DNA of 64,000 bases from Paramylibacter ulvae (GTDB lineage Bacteria; Pseudomonadota; Alphaproteobacteria; Rhodobacterales; Rhodobacteraceae): NCBI RefSeq assembly GCF_014652655.1, contig NZ_BMZF01000001.1:124001-188000 (forward strand), read 5' to 3'. The notes beneath the pieces were generated by a model. The model searched no databases. It saw nothing but the letters and a program-made list of their open reading frames with translations, and was not told the origin of the DNA. The translations under genes were made by a program, and so were the position numbers. Each line of letters starts with the position of its first letter. Position 1 is the stretch's first letter. Shown in pieces: positions 8,095-16,770 of the stretch.

Positions 8095-8886
8095 TCACTG
8101 CTCCCATTTCGGCTCACGTTTCTCGATAAACGCGGCAATCCCTTCGGCGGTTTCTTGGTACATCATGTTTTGCACCATCACATCGGCGGCGTAATCGTAT
8201 GCGGCATCAACGGGCATTTGGGCTTGGTTATAAAACGCTTGTTTGCCGATTTTTACCACCGAACCCAGCTTTGCCGCAACGGTTTGCGCCAATTCCATTG
8301 TCGCAGCGTCCAGATCATCATGCGCGACCGCACTATTGATTAGGCCGATTTTTTCTGCCTGTGCCGCGTCAATAAATTTTCCTGTGGTCAGCATTTCAAA
8401 CGCCTGTTTGCGTGGCACATTGCGTGATAACGCCACCATTGGCGTGGAACAGAACAGGCCGATATTCACACCATTCACGCCAAACCGCGTATCATCCGCC
8501 GCCACCGCCATATCGCATGTCGCAACCAACTGGCATCCAGCGGCCGTGGCGATGCCATGTGCCTGTGCGATCACGGGTTGGGGCAGGGATTGGATGGTCA
8601 ACATTAGCTTGGCACAGCGCGCAAACAGATCAGCGAAATAGGCCTTGCCGCCATCATCACCGCTGCGAGCGGCTGTCATTTCCTTGAGGTTGTGACCCGC
8701 GCAAAATGCCTTGCCCGCGCCGCGCAGGATCACCGCGCGAATTTTGGGATTTTGTGCGATGTCATCAAATGCATTTTGCAACGCCGCCAACATATCATCA
8801 GACAGCGCGTTTAATGATTTTGGCGTGTTCATCGTAAGGGTCGTAACGTTACCACTGTCTTGGCGTAACAAAATGTCTAGGCTCAT
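8095..8886 (-). CDS. Enoyl-CoA hydratase/isomerase family protein
   Basis: A 263-residue crotonase-fold enzyme acting on acyl-CoA thioesters. The oxyanion-hole motif FCAGHNLKEM lies near residue 65 and the second one, HGIATAAGCQLVATCDMAVA, near 110. The GKAFCAGHNLKEM form and the C-terminal TAEGIAAFIEKREPKW resemble ECHDC3-type proteins. The ATG at 8886 follows AGGAA; the frame continues upstream to 9066 but across the divergent thioesterase gene. Substrate is unknown. It shares a 45-bp divergent gap with the PaaI-type thioesterase, so the two probably act on related acyl-CoAs. Confidence 0.9.
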   Translation of the reverse strand: MSLDILLRQDSGNVTTLTMNTPKSLNALSDDMLAALQNAFDDIAQNPKIRAVILRGAGKAFCAGHNLKEMTAARSGDDGGKAYFADLFARCAKLMLTIQSLPQPVIAQAHGIATAAGCQLVATCDMAVAADDTRFGVNGVNIGLFCSTPMVALSRNVPRKQAFEMLTTGKFIDAAQAEKIGLINSAVAHDDLDAATMELAQTVAAKLGSVVKIGKQAFYNQAQMPVDAAYDYAADVMVQNMMYQETAEGIAAFIEKREPKWEQ

Positions 8887-8931
8887 GGGGAATTCCTCGC
8901 TATCACAATCGCAATAGAAAAAAGGTGGCAT

Positions 8932-9354
8932 ATGAAACCCGTAATGACAATCCAAGAGATGACAGATTTCTTGGCCAAAGTGTTCCCACAAATCGCCGCT
9001 GATTTTGAGATTATCCATATGGATGGTGAAACCGTTGATGTACGTATGAATGTTAAAGAGCAACATCTGCGTCCAGGCAATACGGTATCAGGCCCATCCA
9101 TGTTTGCGCTGGCTGATGTGGCCTATTACATCGCAACGATGGCGCGGATCGGGCCAGAGGCGCTGACCGTCACCACCAATTGTTCCATTGATTTTATGCG
9201 CAAACCCGCCCCAACCAATATGATCGGCAAGGCGCGGGTGTTGAAAATGGGCAAAACCCTGTCTGTGGGGGATGTGATGTTATACAGCGAAGGCATAGAT
9301 GAACCCGTGGCGCACGCAAACCTTACATATGCGATCCCGCCAGCGCGAAAATAG
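8932..9354 (+). CDS. PaaI family hotdog-fold thioesterase
   Basis: A 140-residue single hotdog-domain protein that should hydrolyse acyl-CoA or aryl-CoA thioesters. The stretch HLRPGNTVSGPSMFALADVA (about residues 45-64) is the PaaI-type catalytic helix region and TTNCSIDFMRKPAP follows as the central strand. AAGGTGG precedes the ATG. It is divergent from the enoyl-CoA hydratase gene. The physiological substrate is not visible. Confidence 0.88.
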   Translation: MKPVMTIQEMTDFLAKVFPQIAADFEIIHMDGETVDVRMNVKEQHLRPGNTVSGPSMFALADVAYYIATMARIGPEALTVTTNCSIDFMRKPAPTNMIGKARVLKMGKTLSVGDVMLYSEGIDEPVAHANLTYAIPPARK

Positions 9355-9510
9355 GGGTGAAAATTGGGGTATTATTATACCTATTTTCTATACCTTTGTT
9401 TTTAAACGGTTATTTGATGCAAATGCGCATTGACTGTGCATTTAAATCCCTTAAAAGCCCCATATCAGTTTCAAGCGCGATAACGCGCGACAAATCTATG
9501 GGAATGACTC

Positions 9511-9978
9511 ATGAAAACTTTTTCAGCGACACCAGCTGATATTGATAAAAAATGGTTTATCATCGACGCCGAAGGCGTGGTGTTAGGCCGTTTGGCATCA
9601 ATCATCGCTTTCCGCCTGCGCGGAAAACATAAACCAACATTCACACCATCAATGGATATGGGCGACAATATTATCGTTATCAATGCCGACAAGGTACAGA
9701 TGACTGGTAAAAAACGCACAGACAAAATCCACTACTGGCACACTGGTTACCCAGGTGGGATCAAATCCCGCACTGCCGGCCAAATCTTGGAAGGTAAATT
9801 TCCAGAGCGCCTATTGGAAAAAGCCGTGCAACGCATGTTGCCAGGTGGCCCATTGAGCCGCAAACAGATGACAAACTTGCGCATCTACGCGGGCACAGAG
9901 CATGGTCACGAAGCACAAAACCCAGAAGTTCTGGACGTAAAAGCCATGAACCCTAAAAATACGCGGAGCCAATCATGA
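9511..9978 (+). CDS. rplM: 50S ribosomal protein L13
   Basis: Large-subunit protein uL13, 155 residues. [17 protein letters not shown] (about residues 14-30), the [18 protein letters not shown] segment and [19 protein letters not shown] near 110 are diagnostic. The 156-bp upstream gap holds the promoter: TTGACT at 9430-9435 is a fair -35 element, but no convincing -10 was fixed. The stop overlaps the rpsI start by 4 bases (ATGA), the usual rplM-rpsI coupling. Confidence 0.98.
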   Translation: MKTFSATPADIDKKWFIIDAEGVVLGRLASIIAFRLRGKHKPTFTPSMDMGDNIIVINADKVQMTGKKRTDKIHYWHTGYPGGIKSRTAGQILEGKFPERLLEKAVQRMLPGGPLSRKQMTNLRIYAGTEHGHEAQNPEVLDVKAMNPKNTRSQS

Positions 9979-10463
9979 GCGACGATATCAAATCATTGGA
10001 CGATCTGAAGGACGCAGTTGCAGAATCTGCAGTTGTTGTTGAAGAAACCATCAAACGCGAACCAGTGCGTGACGCATTGGGTCGTTCATATGCAACAGGC
10101 AAACGTAAAGATGCGGTTGCACGTGTATGGATCAAACCTGGTTCAGGTAAAGTGACCGTAAACGGCAAAGAGTTGAACAAATATTTTGCACGCCCTGTGT
10201 TGCAAATGATTTTGGCACAACCGTTTAGCGTTGCTGGCGTAACTGGCGAATTCGACGTGATGGCAACTGTTAAAGGTGGCGGTTTGTCTGGCCAAGCTGG
10301 CGCGGTTAAGCACGGCATTTCAAAAGCGTTGCAATTGTACGAACCATCATTGCGCGCACCATTGAAAGCGGCTGGGTTCCTGACCCGTGACGCACGTGTT
10401 GTTGAGCGTAAGAAATACGGTAAAGCCAAAGCGCGTAAGAGCTTCCAGTTCTCAAAACGTTAA
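9975..10463 (+). CDS. rpsI: 30S ribosomal protein S9
   Basis: Small-subunit protein uS9, 162 residues including a 30-residue N-terminal extension common in alphaproteobacteria. The conserved core begins [18 protein letters not shown] near residue 35, and the C-terminal tail [18 protein letters not shown] reaches the P-site tRNA. GGAG at 9965-9968 is its ribosome binding site inside rplM. A strong terminator follows. Confidence 0.98.
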   Translation: MSDDIKSLDDLKDAVAESAVVVEETIKREPVRDALGRSYATGKRKDAVARVWIKPGSGKVTVNGKELNKYFARPVLQMILAQPFSVAGVTGEFDVMATVKGGGLSGQAGAVKHGISKALQLYEPSLRAPLKAAGFLTRDARVVERKKYGKAKARKSFQFSKR

Positions 10464-10483
10464 GCTTTACACATTTTTTGGAC

Positions 10484-10515
10484 AAGGGCTGGCGTTTCGC
10501 TGGCCCTTTTCTTTT
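10484..10515 (+). terminator. Rho-independent terminator of rplM-rpsI
   Basis: AAGGGCTGGCG and CGCTGGCCCTT pair over 11 positions with two G-T wobbles around a TTT loop, followed by TTCTTTT. It lies 20 bases after the rpsI stop. Confidence 0.8.
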
Positions 10516-10531
10516 GCAGTGGCGAAAAGAT
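10512..10531 (+). repeat. Direct repeat, copy 1, flanking the secreted-protein gene
   Basis: TTTTGCAGTGGCGAAAAGAT; 19 of 20 bases are repeated at 11053-11072. The copy starts in the T-tract of the rpsI terminator. Sequence upstream of the two copies is also weakly alike. Confidence 0.7.
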
Positions 10532-10610
10532 AAACCATGCCTTGGCGTTGCAATTTGGAATTATCTGGTGTCTAGTTTTTTCATTATTTTGGATAAGGGA
10601 ATTGAATAAA

Positions 10611-10994
10611 ATGGCATATTTCACAGTACTTTTTAGACGAGCAGTGATTGTGGCTATCGGTATGAATGCGGCAAACATTGCTGTTGCTGCAGATAAATAT
10701 GACGGTGTTTATCGACCTGTAGGGCAAATGTTCGCGGGCTGGGACTGTACCACGATTGGACAGGATGGCGGGGCAATAGCAATCAAGAAAAATGTGGTTT
10801 ATGGTATCGAAAACAATTGCAAACTTACAAATCCTGTAAACGTAAACGGTATGACCGCAACGTTGTATGACGCGAATTGTGCAGGTGAAGGCAACTCATG
10901 GCGCAGCCGCGTTATGATAATGAAAGCTGATTTTGGATTGTATTATATATCGGATCAGTTTGTCGCCAGTTGGCAAAATTGTCCGTCGCGCTAA
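10611..10994 (+). CDS. Small secreted protein of unknown function
   Basis: A 127-residue protein with a clear Sec signal peptide: basic FRRAVIVAIG, a hydrophobic core and a likely cleavage after IAVA (about residue 26). The mature part of about 100 residues has four cysteines (WDCTT, NNCKL, ANCAG, QNCPS), enough for two disulfide bonds, and is likely periplasmic or secreted. AAGGGA lies 10 bases before the ATG at 10611; the frame is open to 10542 but that would bury the signal peptide. It lies alone between two copies of a 20-bp direct repeat. I do not recognise the family. Confidence 0.7.
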   Translation: MAYFTVLFRRAVIVAIGMNAANIAVAADKYDGVYRPVGQMFAGWDCTTIGQDGGAIAIKKNVVYGIENNCKLTNPVNVNGMTATLYDANCAGEGNSWRSRVMIMKADFGLYYISDQFVASWQNCPSR

Positions 10995-11052
10995 TCAAAT
11001 TTGATGCGTTGTGTTGCTATGTAATGCTGCGTTTGGCGATGGGTCCCAATGG

Positions 11053-11072
11053 TTTTGCAGTAGCGAAAAGAT
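11053..11072 (+). repeat. Direct repeat, copy 2, flanking the secreted-protein gene
   Basis: TTTTGCAGTAGCGAAAAGAT differs from copy 1 (10512-10531) at one base. The two copies are 541 bases apart and bracket the small secreted-protein gene. Confidence 0.7.
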
Positions 11073-11127
11073 GAGATTGGGGGTATAAACCCTTCAAAAC
11101 AATAACAGACGCAGAGCGCATACAGGC

Positions 11128-12219
11128 ATGATACACCTCCGTAAACGATTGCTGTGCATCATTGCACATGAACCGCTGTTCGAAATTTGCTATCCTATTT
11201 TAACGCGGCTGAAACAGCGCGATAATATCGATCTGGATGTGGTGATTTCGCGTCGCTTATTGCGGCTAGATCCCCGATTTCATGTTATTTTTCGCGAGCA
11301 GGGACTGACGCCAAAATCCATGGGGAGGTTGCGGTTGGAACTGGGTATGTTTGGCCGAATTTCACGCGCGGATGCGGTGCTGAGCCATGGTGATTTGTGG
11401 GCCAAGCCAAGCAAACACGGATTTCGCGATAAATTCGCAGCGCGGGTGAAAACGCAATCAATTTTCATTCAGCATGGTTTGTTACAACACCGTCTGAACT
11501 GGCGCGATGGCGATATGCCAAATGTGCGGTTTCATTCCGATAAATTGCTGTTGTGGGATCGGGTAAATCATTGGGAAAATTCGTTTTTAAGCGAAGACAT
11601 CATGCCCAAAGCATCCATCATTGGGTTTCCTAAGAAAAGCCTGTTTCCCACCAAAAAATTCAGTGAAACATTCATGCAGTTTGCGCGAAAGTTTGAAAAC
11701 CGAGTGTTGATTTGTTCAAGTTTTCATGAACATTGGCGGTTTGCAGCAATGGATCAGAAACGCTTTTACGCGGTTTTAGACGATTTTTGTACACGCAACC
11801 CCAAAACACTTGTGATCTATCGTCCGCATCGAGGGCGGCACAATAGTGCGGAAAAAATAGCAATGGATGCGATTTTAGCAAAGCATTTCAATATAGTAGT
11901 ATCCGATCGTCATGCGGGTGATTTTAAATATTCCACCATTAATGATTGTTTAGAAATAAGCGACTTTTGCATTTCACACAGTTCCACTGCGGTGATGGAC
12001 GCAGTTTATTTTGGTGTACCAACCGCCGTTTTGCAAAATCAATGGCCTACGTTGGAAATATTACCACAAATCAATAACTTGGGCGACATAGATAATTTTG
12101 TTAAATCATCAAAACAAGCGGAATATGCACGACAAAAGTTGGTGGAATATTACGGTGAAACAGACGCAAATCTGGATCGCGCGAGCGTCGCGATTGAAGA
12201 GTTTTTATCACAAACATGA
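11128..12219 (+). CDS. Glycosyltransferase-like protein related to CDP-glycerol glycerophosphotransferases
   Basis: A 363-residue soluble protein with a GT-B-like layout. The motif IFIQHGLLQHRLNW near residue 112, LVIYRPHRGRHN near 230 and the donor-binding region FCISHSSTAVMDAVYFGVPT near 283 are the type seen in CDP-glycerol:poly(glycerophosphate) transferase-like and capsule transferase families. No transmembrane segment was seen. It probably modifies a surface glycan, but donor and acceptor are unknown. It stands alone without other polysaccharide genes, next to the small secreted protein and 81 bases upstream of an acyltransferase. No strong ribosome binding site precedes the ATG. Confidence 0.72.
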   Translation: MIHLRKRLLCIIAHEPLFEICYPILTRLKQRDNIDLDVVISRRLLRLDPRFHVIFREQGLTPKSMGRLRLELGMFGRISRADAVLSHGDLWAKPSKHGFRDKFAARVKTQSIFIQHGLLQHRLNWRDGDMPNVRFHSDKLLLWDRVNHWENSFLSEDIMPKASIIGFPKKSLFPTKKFSETFMQFARKFENRVLICSSFHEHWRFAAMDQKRFYAVLDDFCTRNPKTLVIYRPHRGRHNSAEKIAMDAILAKHFNIVVSDRHAGDFKYSTINDCLEISDFCISHSSTAVMDAVYFGVPTAVLQNQWPTLEILPQINNLGDIDNFVKSSKQAEYARQKLVEYYGETDANLDRASVAIEEFLSQT

Positions 12220-12225
12220 AACGCG

Positions 12226-12256
12226 ACAATAACAACCATGGTGTCATTGTTTTGTT
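12226..12256 (+). terminator. Possible weak terminator after the glycosyltransferase-like gene
   Basis: ACAAT and ATTGT enclose an imperfect palindrome centred on CCATGG, followed by TTTGTT. The stem has a bulge, so efficiency is doubtful. Confidence 0.35.
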
Positions 12257-12300
12257 ACGCTACTGTTTTACCCAAGCACAATTAACAGTGGTGGCATCAC

Positions 12301-13176
12301 ATGGGTAAACATCAATCAATTGGTCGCGATATCAGTTACGCCAGTTCTGCACGATCGCGCGGTGGGCGTGCGTTTATTCGTACTTTTGAAAATCTGACAG
12401 GGCGACCCAAGCTAATTAAACGCGCACTGGGGTATGACATTGATGTGGCCAACGGCAAAGATTTCTGGCAGGTGATGATTGATCGCTACAACGTCAATCT
12501 GGATTTTGTTGGTGGCGGGTTGGATAAAATCCCCACATCAGGTCCTGTTATCGTTATTGCAAACCATCCATTTGGTATTTTGGATGGGCTGGTGTTGGGG
12601 CATTTGATGTCAAAAACCCGCCCGAATTTTCGCATTTTGGCAAATCATGTTTTCAACAAAAGTGCTGATTTGAACAAAATCCTCCTGCCGATCAGCTTTG
12701 ATGGGACCAAAGATGCGGTTAAAGAGAATTTACGCACCCGCAAGAACGCCATTGAATATCTGAATCAAGGCGGATGCATTGGCATTTTCCCAGGTGGTAC
12801 GGTTTCGACATCTGCGCGCCCAATGGGGCAGGCAATGGATCCCCAATGGCGCAACTTTACCGCAAAGCTGGTTCAAAAATCGGGCGCAACGGTTGTTCCG
12901 ATTTATTTTGATGGATCAAACAGCCGCTTGTTTCAAATCGCAAGCCACGCCAATTACAACTTGCGCATGGCGCTTCTGATCCGCGAATTTAAAAAACGTA
13001 TTCGGAAATCCGTGCCTGTGGTGATTGGTGATCCAATTGAACAACACACATTGGCAACATATCGTGATAATCCAACGGCAATGATGGAATTCCTGCGCAA
13101 AGCGACCTATAGCTTGTCGCCAACACCGTTGGGCAATTATGACCACGGTTTTGAATTCGAGGATCATTATCGTTAG
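12301..13176 (+). CDS. Lysophospholipid acyltransferase family protein (PlsC-like)
   Basis: A 291-residue acyltransferase. The catalytic NHxxxxD motif is NHPFGILD (about residues 88-95) and the glycerolipid-binding motif is FPGGTVST (about 162). Members transfer acyl groups to lysophosphatidic acid, lyso-ornithine lipid or similar. The arrangement recalls OlsA/haemolysin-type acyltransferases more than the shorter PlsC, but the substrate is not certain. The stop codon is followed at once by the murI start. Confidence 0.87.
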   Translation: MGKHQSIGRDISYASSARSRGGRAFIRTFENLTGRPKLIKRALGYDIDVANGKDFWQVMIDRYNVNLDFVGGGLDKIPTSGPVIVIANHPFGILDGLVLGHLMSKTRPNFRILANHVFNKSADLNKILLPISFDGTKDAVKENLRTRKNAIEYLNQGGCIGIFPGGTVSTSARPMGQAMDPQWRNFTAKLVQKSGATVVPIYFDGSNSRLFQIASHANYNLRMALLIREFKKRIRKSVPVVIGDPIEQHTLATYRDNPTAMMEFLRKATYSLSPTPLGNYDHGFEFEDHYR

Positions 13177-13989
13177 ATGCCTGTTGGGATTTTTGACAGT
13201 GGTTTGGGTGGGCTGACAGTTCACCAAGCAATCCAATCACGCCTGCCTGATCAACCTTTGGTCTATTACGGCGATAACGCTTTTGCGCCATATGGTGTGC
13301 GCGATGCGGATGATATTTTTCGCCTGACGTGCAATGCAACAGAACGGCTCTGGGACGAGGGGTGCGATCTGGTGATCTTGGCCTGTAACACGGCCAGTGC
13401 GGTTGCGTTAAAACGTATGCAGGAAACATGGCTGCCTGCCGATAAACGCGTGCTTGGCGTGTTTGTTCCGATGATCGAGGCCGTGACCGAACGCAATTGG
13501 GGCGACAATTCCCCGCCGCGCGAGGTGGACGTAAAGCAAGTGGCATTGTTTGCCACCCCCGCAACCGTGGCCAGCCGCGCATTCCAACGTGAATTAGCAT
13601 TTCGCGCCATTGGTGTGGATATCGAGGCACAGCCTTGTGCGGGGCTTGTGGATGCGCTGGAAGACAATGATATGGAATTGGCCGAAGCCTTGGTCGATAG
13701 CCATGTCGCCGCGTTAAAGCGCCGTATGCCAAACCCACAGGCGGCGGTACTGGGTTGCACACATTATCCCATTTTACGCGATGTGTTTCAGGCAGCATTG
13801 GGCGATAAGGTTCAAGTTTACGCCCAAGGAACAATTGTCGCCAAAAGCCTTGCCGATTATTTGGGACGCCACCCCCATATGGCGGGTGATGGGCGCGATG
13901 GGCGTTTTTTGACCAGCGGTGATGCGGTGAAAGTATCCCTTGCGGCGACACGATTTTTGGGCAAGAAAATCACATTCCAAGCGGCCTGA
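13177..13989 (+). CDS. murI: Glutamate racemase
   Basis: Converts L-glutamate to D-glutamate for peptidoglycan. The 270-residue protein has the N-terminal [12 protein letters not shown] (Asp7, Ser8), the first catalytic cysteine Cys70 in LACNTASA and the second Cys194 in GCTHYP. The ATG follows the acyltransferase stop directly, so translation is probably coupled; the nearest purine-rich site (GAGG) is about 14 bases upstream. Confidence 0.96.
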   Translation: MPVGIFDSGLGGLTVHQAIQSRLPDQPLVYYGDNAFAPYGVRDADDIFRLTCNATERLWDEGCDLVILACNTASAVALKRMQETWLPADKRVLGVFVPMIEAVTERNWGDNSPPREVDVKQVALFATPATVASRAFQRELAFRAIGVDIEAQPCAGLVDALEDNDMELAEALVDSHVAALKRRMPNPQAAVLGCTHYPILRDVFQAALGDKVQVYAQGTIVAKSLADYLGRHPHMAGDGRDGRFLTSGDAVKVSLAATRFLGKKITFQAA

Positions 13990-14042
13990 TTGCGCCGAGC
14001 GTAAAAATCGCATATTCCCGCTTTAAACACAGGATAAATCAC

Positions 14043-15077
14043 ATGGCACAGCCGAAAAATATCGCAATTCTTGGGGCTTCCGGTTACACAGGGGCTGAAC
14101 TGGTGCGCTTGATCGCAACGCATCCAATGATGAATATTGTGGCGCTCAGCGGTGAGCGTAAGGCAGGCATGGAAATGCGCGATGTGTTTCCTCATCTGCG
14201 CCATCTTGATTTGCCGACCCTGGTAAAAATCGAGGATATCGATTTCACAGATGTTGATCTGTGTTTTTGCGCTTTGCCACATGCGACCAGCCAAGCCGTG
14301 ATTAAAGAGCTTCCAAAAGATATGAAAGTGGTCGATTTGTCCGCCGATTTTCGTCTACGCGACCCAGAGGTTTACGCCAAATGGTACGGCGGTAAACATG
14401 ATGCGTTGGATATTCAGGCCGAGGCGGTTTATGGTCTGACGGAGTTTTATCGCGACGATATTAAACGCGCGCGGGTTGTTGCTGGTACGGGCTGTAACGC
14501 GGCCACGGGGCAATATGCGCTGCGCCCATTGATTGCGGCAGGCGTGATTGATCTGGATGAAATTATCATTGATCTGAAAACAGGTGTCAGCGGTGCTGGC
14601 CGTTCGTTAAAAGAGGGTTTCTTGCACGCAGAATTGTCAGAGGGTGCGCACCCCTATGCCATCGGTGGCACGCATCGCCATCTGGCCGAATTTGACCAAG
14701 AGTTTAGCGCTATTGCAGGGCGCGAGGTAAAGGTGCAATTTACACCCAACCTGTTGCCTGCGAACCGCGGGATTATTGCAAATGTTTATGTACGCGGTGA
14801 TGCGCAAACCATTTATGATACGCTTGCTGCGGCCTACGTCGACGAGCCGTTTGTAGAAATGCTCCCTTTTGGCGCGGCGCCAAGTACCCGCCATGTGCGC
14901 GGTTCCAATTTTTGCCATATCGGTGTGACCGGTGATCGTATCGAAGGGCGTGCGATTGTGATTGCCGCACTTGATAATCTGACCAAAGGATCATCAGGCC
15001 AAGCGATGCAAAACGCCAATCTGATGCTTGGTTTACCAGAGGAAATGGGCCTGCAAATGGCGCCGTTGTTCCCGTAA
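14043..15077 (+). CDS. argC: N-acetyl-gamma-glutamyl-phosphate reductase
   Basis: Third step of arginine synthesis: NADPH reduction of N-acetylglutamyl phosphate to the semialdehyde. The Rossmann motif [14 protein letters not shown] begins near residue 10 and the active-site cysteine is Cys151 in AGTGCNAATG. Length 344 is normal for the family. The stop overlaps the ccmE start (TAATG), so argC and ccmE are cotranscribed. Confidence 0.97.
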   Translation: MAQPKNIAILGASGYTGAELVRLIATHPMMNIVALSGERKAGMEMRDVFPHLRHLDLPTLVKIEDIDFTDVDLCFCALPHATSQAVIKELPKDMKVVDLSADFRLRDPEVYAKWYGGKHDALDIQAEAVYGLTEFYRDDIKRARVVAGTGCNAATGQYALRPLIAAGVIDLDEIIIDLKTGVSGAGRSLKEGFLHAELSEGAHPYAIGGTHRHLAEFDQEFSAIAGREVKVQFTPNLLPANRGIIANVYVRGDAQTIYDTLAAAYVDEPFVEMLPFGAAPSTRHVRGSNFCHIGVTGDRIEGRAIVIAALDNLTKGSSGQAMQNANLMLGLPEEMGLQMAPLFP

Positions 15078-15520
15078 TGGCGGTTGGTCTGAAAAAACGC
15101 CGTCGTGTTCAGTTAATCATCATCGGCTTTGTCTTGATGGCATTGGCAACTGTTGTGATTGGTTATGCCATGCGCGAGGGCATCGAATTTTTCCGAAGCC
15201 CAACGCAGGTGTTGGAAGAACGCCCAAAATCAAGCGAAGTGTTTCGCATTGGTGGGTTAGTCGAGGAAAACAGCCTGCGCCAATCCGATGAAACCTATTC
15301 ATTTAGTGTGACCGACGGTGGTGCATCTGTGCCAATTTCATATCGCGGGATTTTGCCTGATCTGTTCGGTGAAGGGCAGGGCATGATTGGCACAGGGCGT
15401 TTGATCGGTGGAGTTTTCGTTGCTGACGAAATTTTGGCCAAGCACGATGAAAACTATATGCCCAAAGAGGTTGCAGATGCGCTCAAGGAACAGGGCGTTT
15501 ACCGACCGAGCGGTGAATAG
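15077..15520 (+). CDS. ccmE: Cytochrome c maturation protein CcmE
   Basis: Periplasmic heme chaperone of system I cytochrome c maturation, anchored by one N-terminal helix (VQLIIIGFVLMALATVVIGY, about residues 11-30). The covalent heme ligand is His123 and the axial Tyr127 follows in LAKHDENYMP. The 147-residue length is typical. It is translationally coupled to argC; the other ccm genes are not in the window. Confidence 0.96.
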   Translation: MAVGLKKRRRVQLIIIGFVLMALATVVIGYAMREGIEFFRSPTQVLEERPKSSEVFRIGGLVEENSLRQSDETYSFSVTDGGASVPISYRGILPDLFGEGQGMIGTGRLIGGVFVADEILAKHDENYMPKEVADALKEQGVYRPSGE

Positions 15521-15534
15521 TTAAAATATTTAAC
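15520..15534. promoter_or_regulatory. GTTAA-N5-TTAAC palindrome upstream of the lysis genes
   Basis: GTTAA-AATAT-TTAAC starts on the last base of the ccmE stop codon. Its arms can be read as GTTAAA/TTTAAC with a 3-base spacer. The same GTTAA-N5-TTAAC form recurs at 35025-35039. It resembles, but does not match, the CtrA box TTAA-N7-TTAA. Confidence 0.4.
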
Positions 15535-15549
15535 TTTTGCGGGAATCCT

Positions 15550-15569
15550 TATCACACGGCGGGGTGATA
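15550..15569 (+). promoter_or_regulatory. Hairpin abutting the ribosome binding site of the GTA-type muramidase
   Basis: TATCAC and GTGATA form a 6-bp perfect stem with an 8-base G-rich loop. The right arm overlaps the first base of the AGGTG site, and the ATG is at 15578. Confidence 0.45.
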
Positions 15570-15577
15570 GGTGAAAA

Positions 15578-16189
15578 ATGCAAACTGTTGATGAAATTGC
15601 CAGGGAAATCGTTGCGCGTGAAGGTGGATATGTGAACGATCCGGATGATCCAGGCGGGGCGACAAAATATGGGGTTACCATCCATACCATGCGTCGATTG
15701 GGGCTGGACTTGGATCGCGATGGGGATGTTGATGCGCGTGATGTGCAAAAGCTGACCCGCGCACAGGCCGAAGATATTTTCAAAAAACATTACTACCAAA
15801 AACCACGGATTGATCAGTTGCCCCAACCGATACAGGCATCCGTTTTTGATATGTATGTCAACGCGGGGGGCAATGCGGTGAAAATTTTGCAACGCTTGTT
15901 GTGTGAATTTGGCGAAGATGTTGGCGTTGATGGTGCGCTTGGCCCGCAAAGCATTGGCGCAACAGCGCGGGTATTTGAACGCGCACCCGATCATCTGGTC
16001 GATGCCTATGGCATTGCGCGGCGTAATTATTATTACAAATTGGGTGATGGGCGCAAAGCATCGCGCAAATACGCGAACACACGCGCTGGAACCAAGGGTG
16101 GCTGGATTAAACGTGCCGAAGAATTCTTATCGCAGCGATATCATTTCAGTGCCACGCAACATTCACAGAGGATCGCAAAATGGGCTTGA
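15578..16189 (+). CDS. GTA-type muramidase/endolysin (glycoside hydrolase family 108)
   Basis: A 203-residue cell-wall lytic enzyme. The N-terminal GH108 catalytic motif REGGYVNDPDDPGGATKYG carries the likely catalytic Glu15; the C-terminal part (GVDGALGPQSIGATARV and RRNYYYKLGDG) matches the peptidoglycan-binding half of the family. In Rhodobacter capsulatus a homologous endolysin and holin pair outside the main cluster releases the gene transfer agent. There is no signal peptide, as expected when a holin gives access. The holin gene overlaps its end by 10 bases. No phage structural gene is nearby, so a GTA lysis role is inferred from the pair. Confidence 0.85.
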   Translation: MQTVDEIAREIVAREGGYVNDPDDPGGATKYGVTIHTMRRLGLDLDRDGDVDARDVQKLTRAQAEDIFKKHYYQKPRIDQLPQPIQASVFDMYVNAGGNAVKILQRLLCEFGEDVGVDGALGPQSIGATARVFERAPDHLVDAYGIARRNYYYKLGDGRKASRKYANTRAGTKGGWIKRAEEFLSQRYHFSATQHSQRIAKWA

Positions 16190-16695
16190 TTGGTAAAATT
16201 TTGGACGTGGGCAAGGCGGTTGAACGTGTAGGGCGTTCAGCAGAAAACATCACAGAGGTTTTTGTGCCCAACAAAACCGAAAAACAAAAACAAGAATATC
16301 AAAAATACCGCGCAAGCCTTGATCAATATGCACAGGAATTTGCGCTGGCGCCATTGGGGTTTTTCAACAGCTTTGTGAATGGGTTAAACCGTTTACCGCG
16401 CCCGATGCTCGCCTTTGGCACGATGGGGTTGTTTGTGTTTGCGATGGTTGACCCAAGCGCATTCACGCTGCGTATGGTCGGCCTGAACCAAGTGCCCGAG
16501 CCGCTTTGGTGGTTATTGGGTGCGATTGTGTCGTTCTATTTTGGAGCGCAGGAAATGCATCATTTTCGGGGGCGCATGGTGCAAGCACCGCAAAATTTAT
16601 CATCAATGACAACATTTCTGCACGCGTCGTACGATACATCAGATGATCCAAATTATAACGCTGCGTTAGAGGATTGGCGGCGGTTGCAGAAATAG
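16180..16695 (+). CDS. Holin of the GTA three-transmembrane family
   Basis: A 171-residue membrane protein matching the family described as a holin for gene-transfer-agent release. It has a charged N-terminal region (KTEKQKQEYQKYRASLDQYA), then hydrophobic segments at about residues 72-90 (RPMLAFGTMGLFVFAMV) and 105-124 (LWWLLGAIVSFYFGAQEMHH), with a third weaker segment around LAPLGFFNSFVNGL. Holins form membrane pores that let the endolysin reach the wall. AGAGGA lies 8 bases before the ATG, inside the muramidase gene, so the two are translationally linked. Confidence 0.82.
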   Translation: MGLIGKILDVGKAVERVGRSAENITEVFVPNKTEKQKQEYQKYRASLDQYAQEFALAPLGFFNSFVNGLNRLPRPMLAFGTMGLFVFAMVDPSAFTLRMVGLNQVPEPLWWLLGAIVSFYFGAQEMHHFRGRMVQAPQNLSSMTTFLHASYDTSDDPNYNAALEDWRRLQK

Positions 16696-16770
16696 CCAAA
16701 CAGATTTGACATTGCATCCTATATTGCGCCAACTGTGCGCAAAATACTGGCAGCACCAAAGGGAGCCGTT

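Noticed and set aside
12989-13951. A 320-codon open frame antisense to the acyltransferase and murI genes
   Set aside because: It spans two well-supported genes on the other strand, has no family features and is rich in His, Pro and Arg as expected of a shadow frame.
15519-15534. A canonical CtrA site upstream of the lysis genes
   Set aside because: The TTAA cores are 5 bases apart, not 7, so it does not fit TTAA-N7-TTAA.
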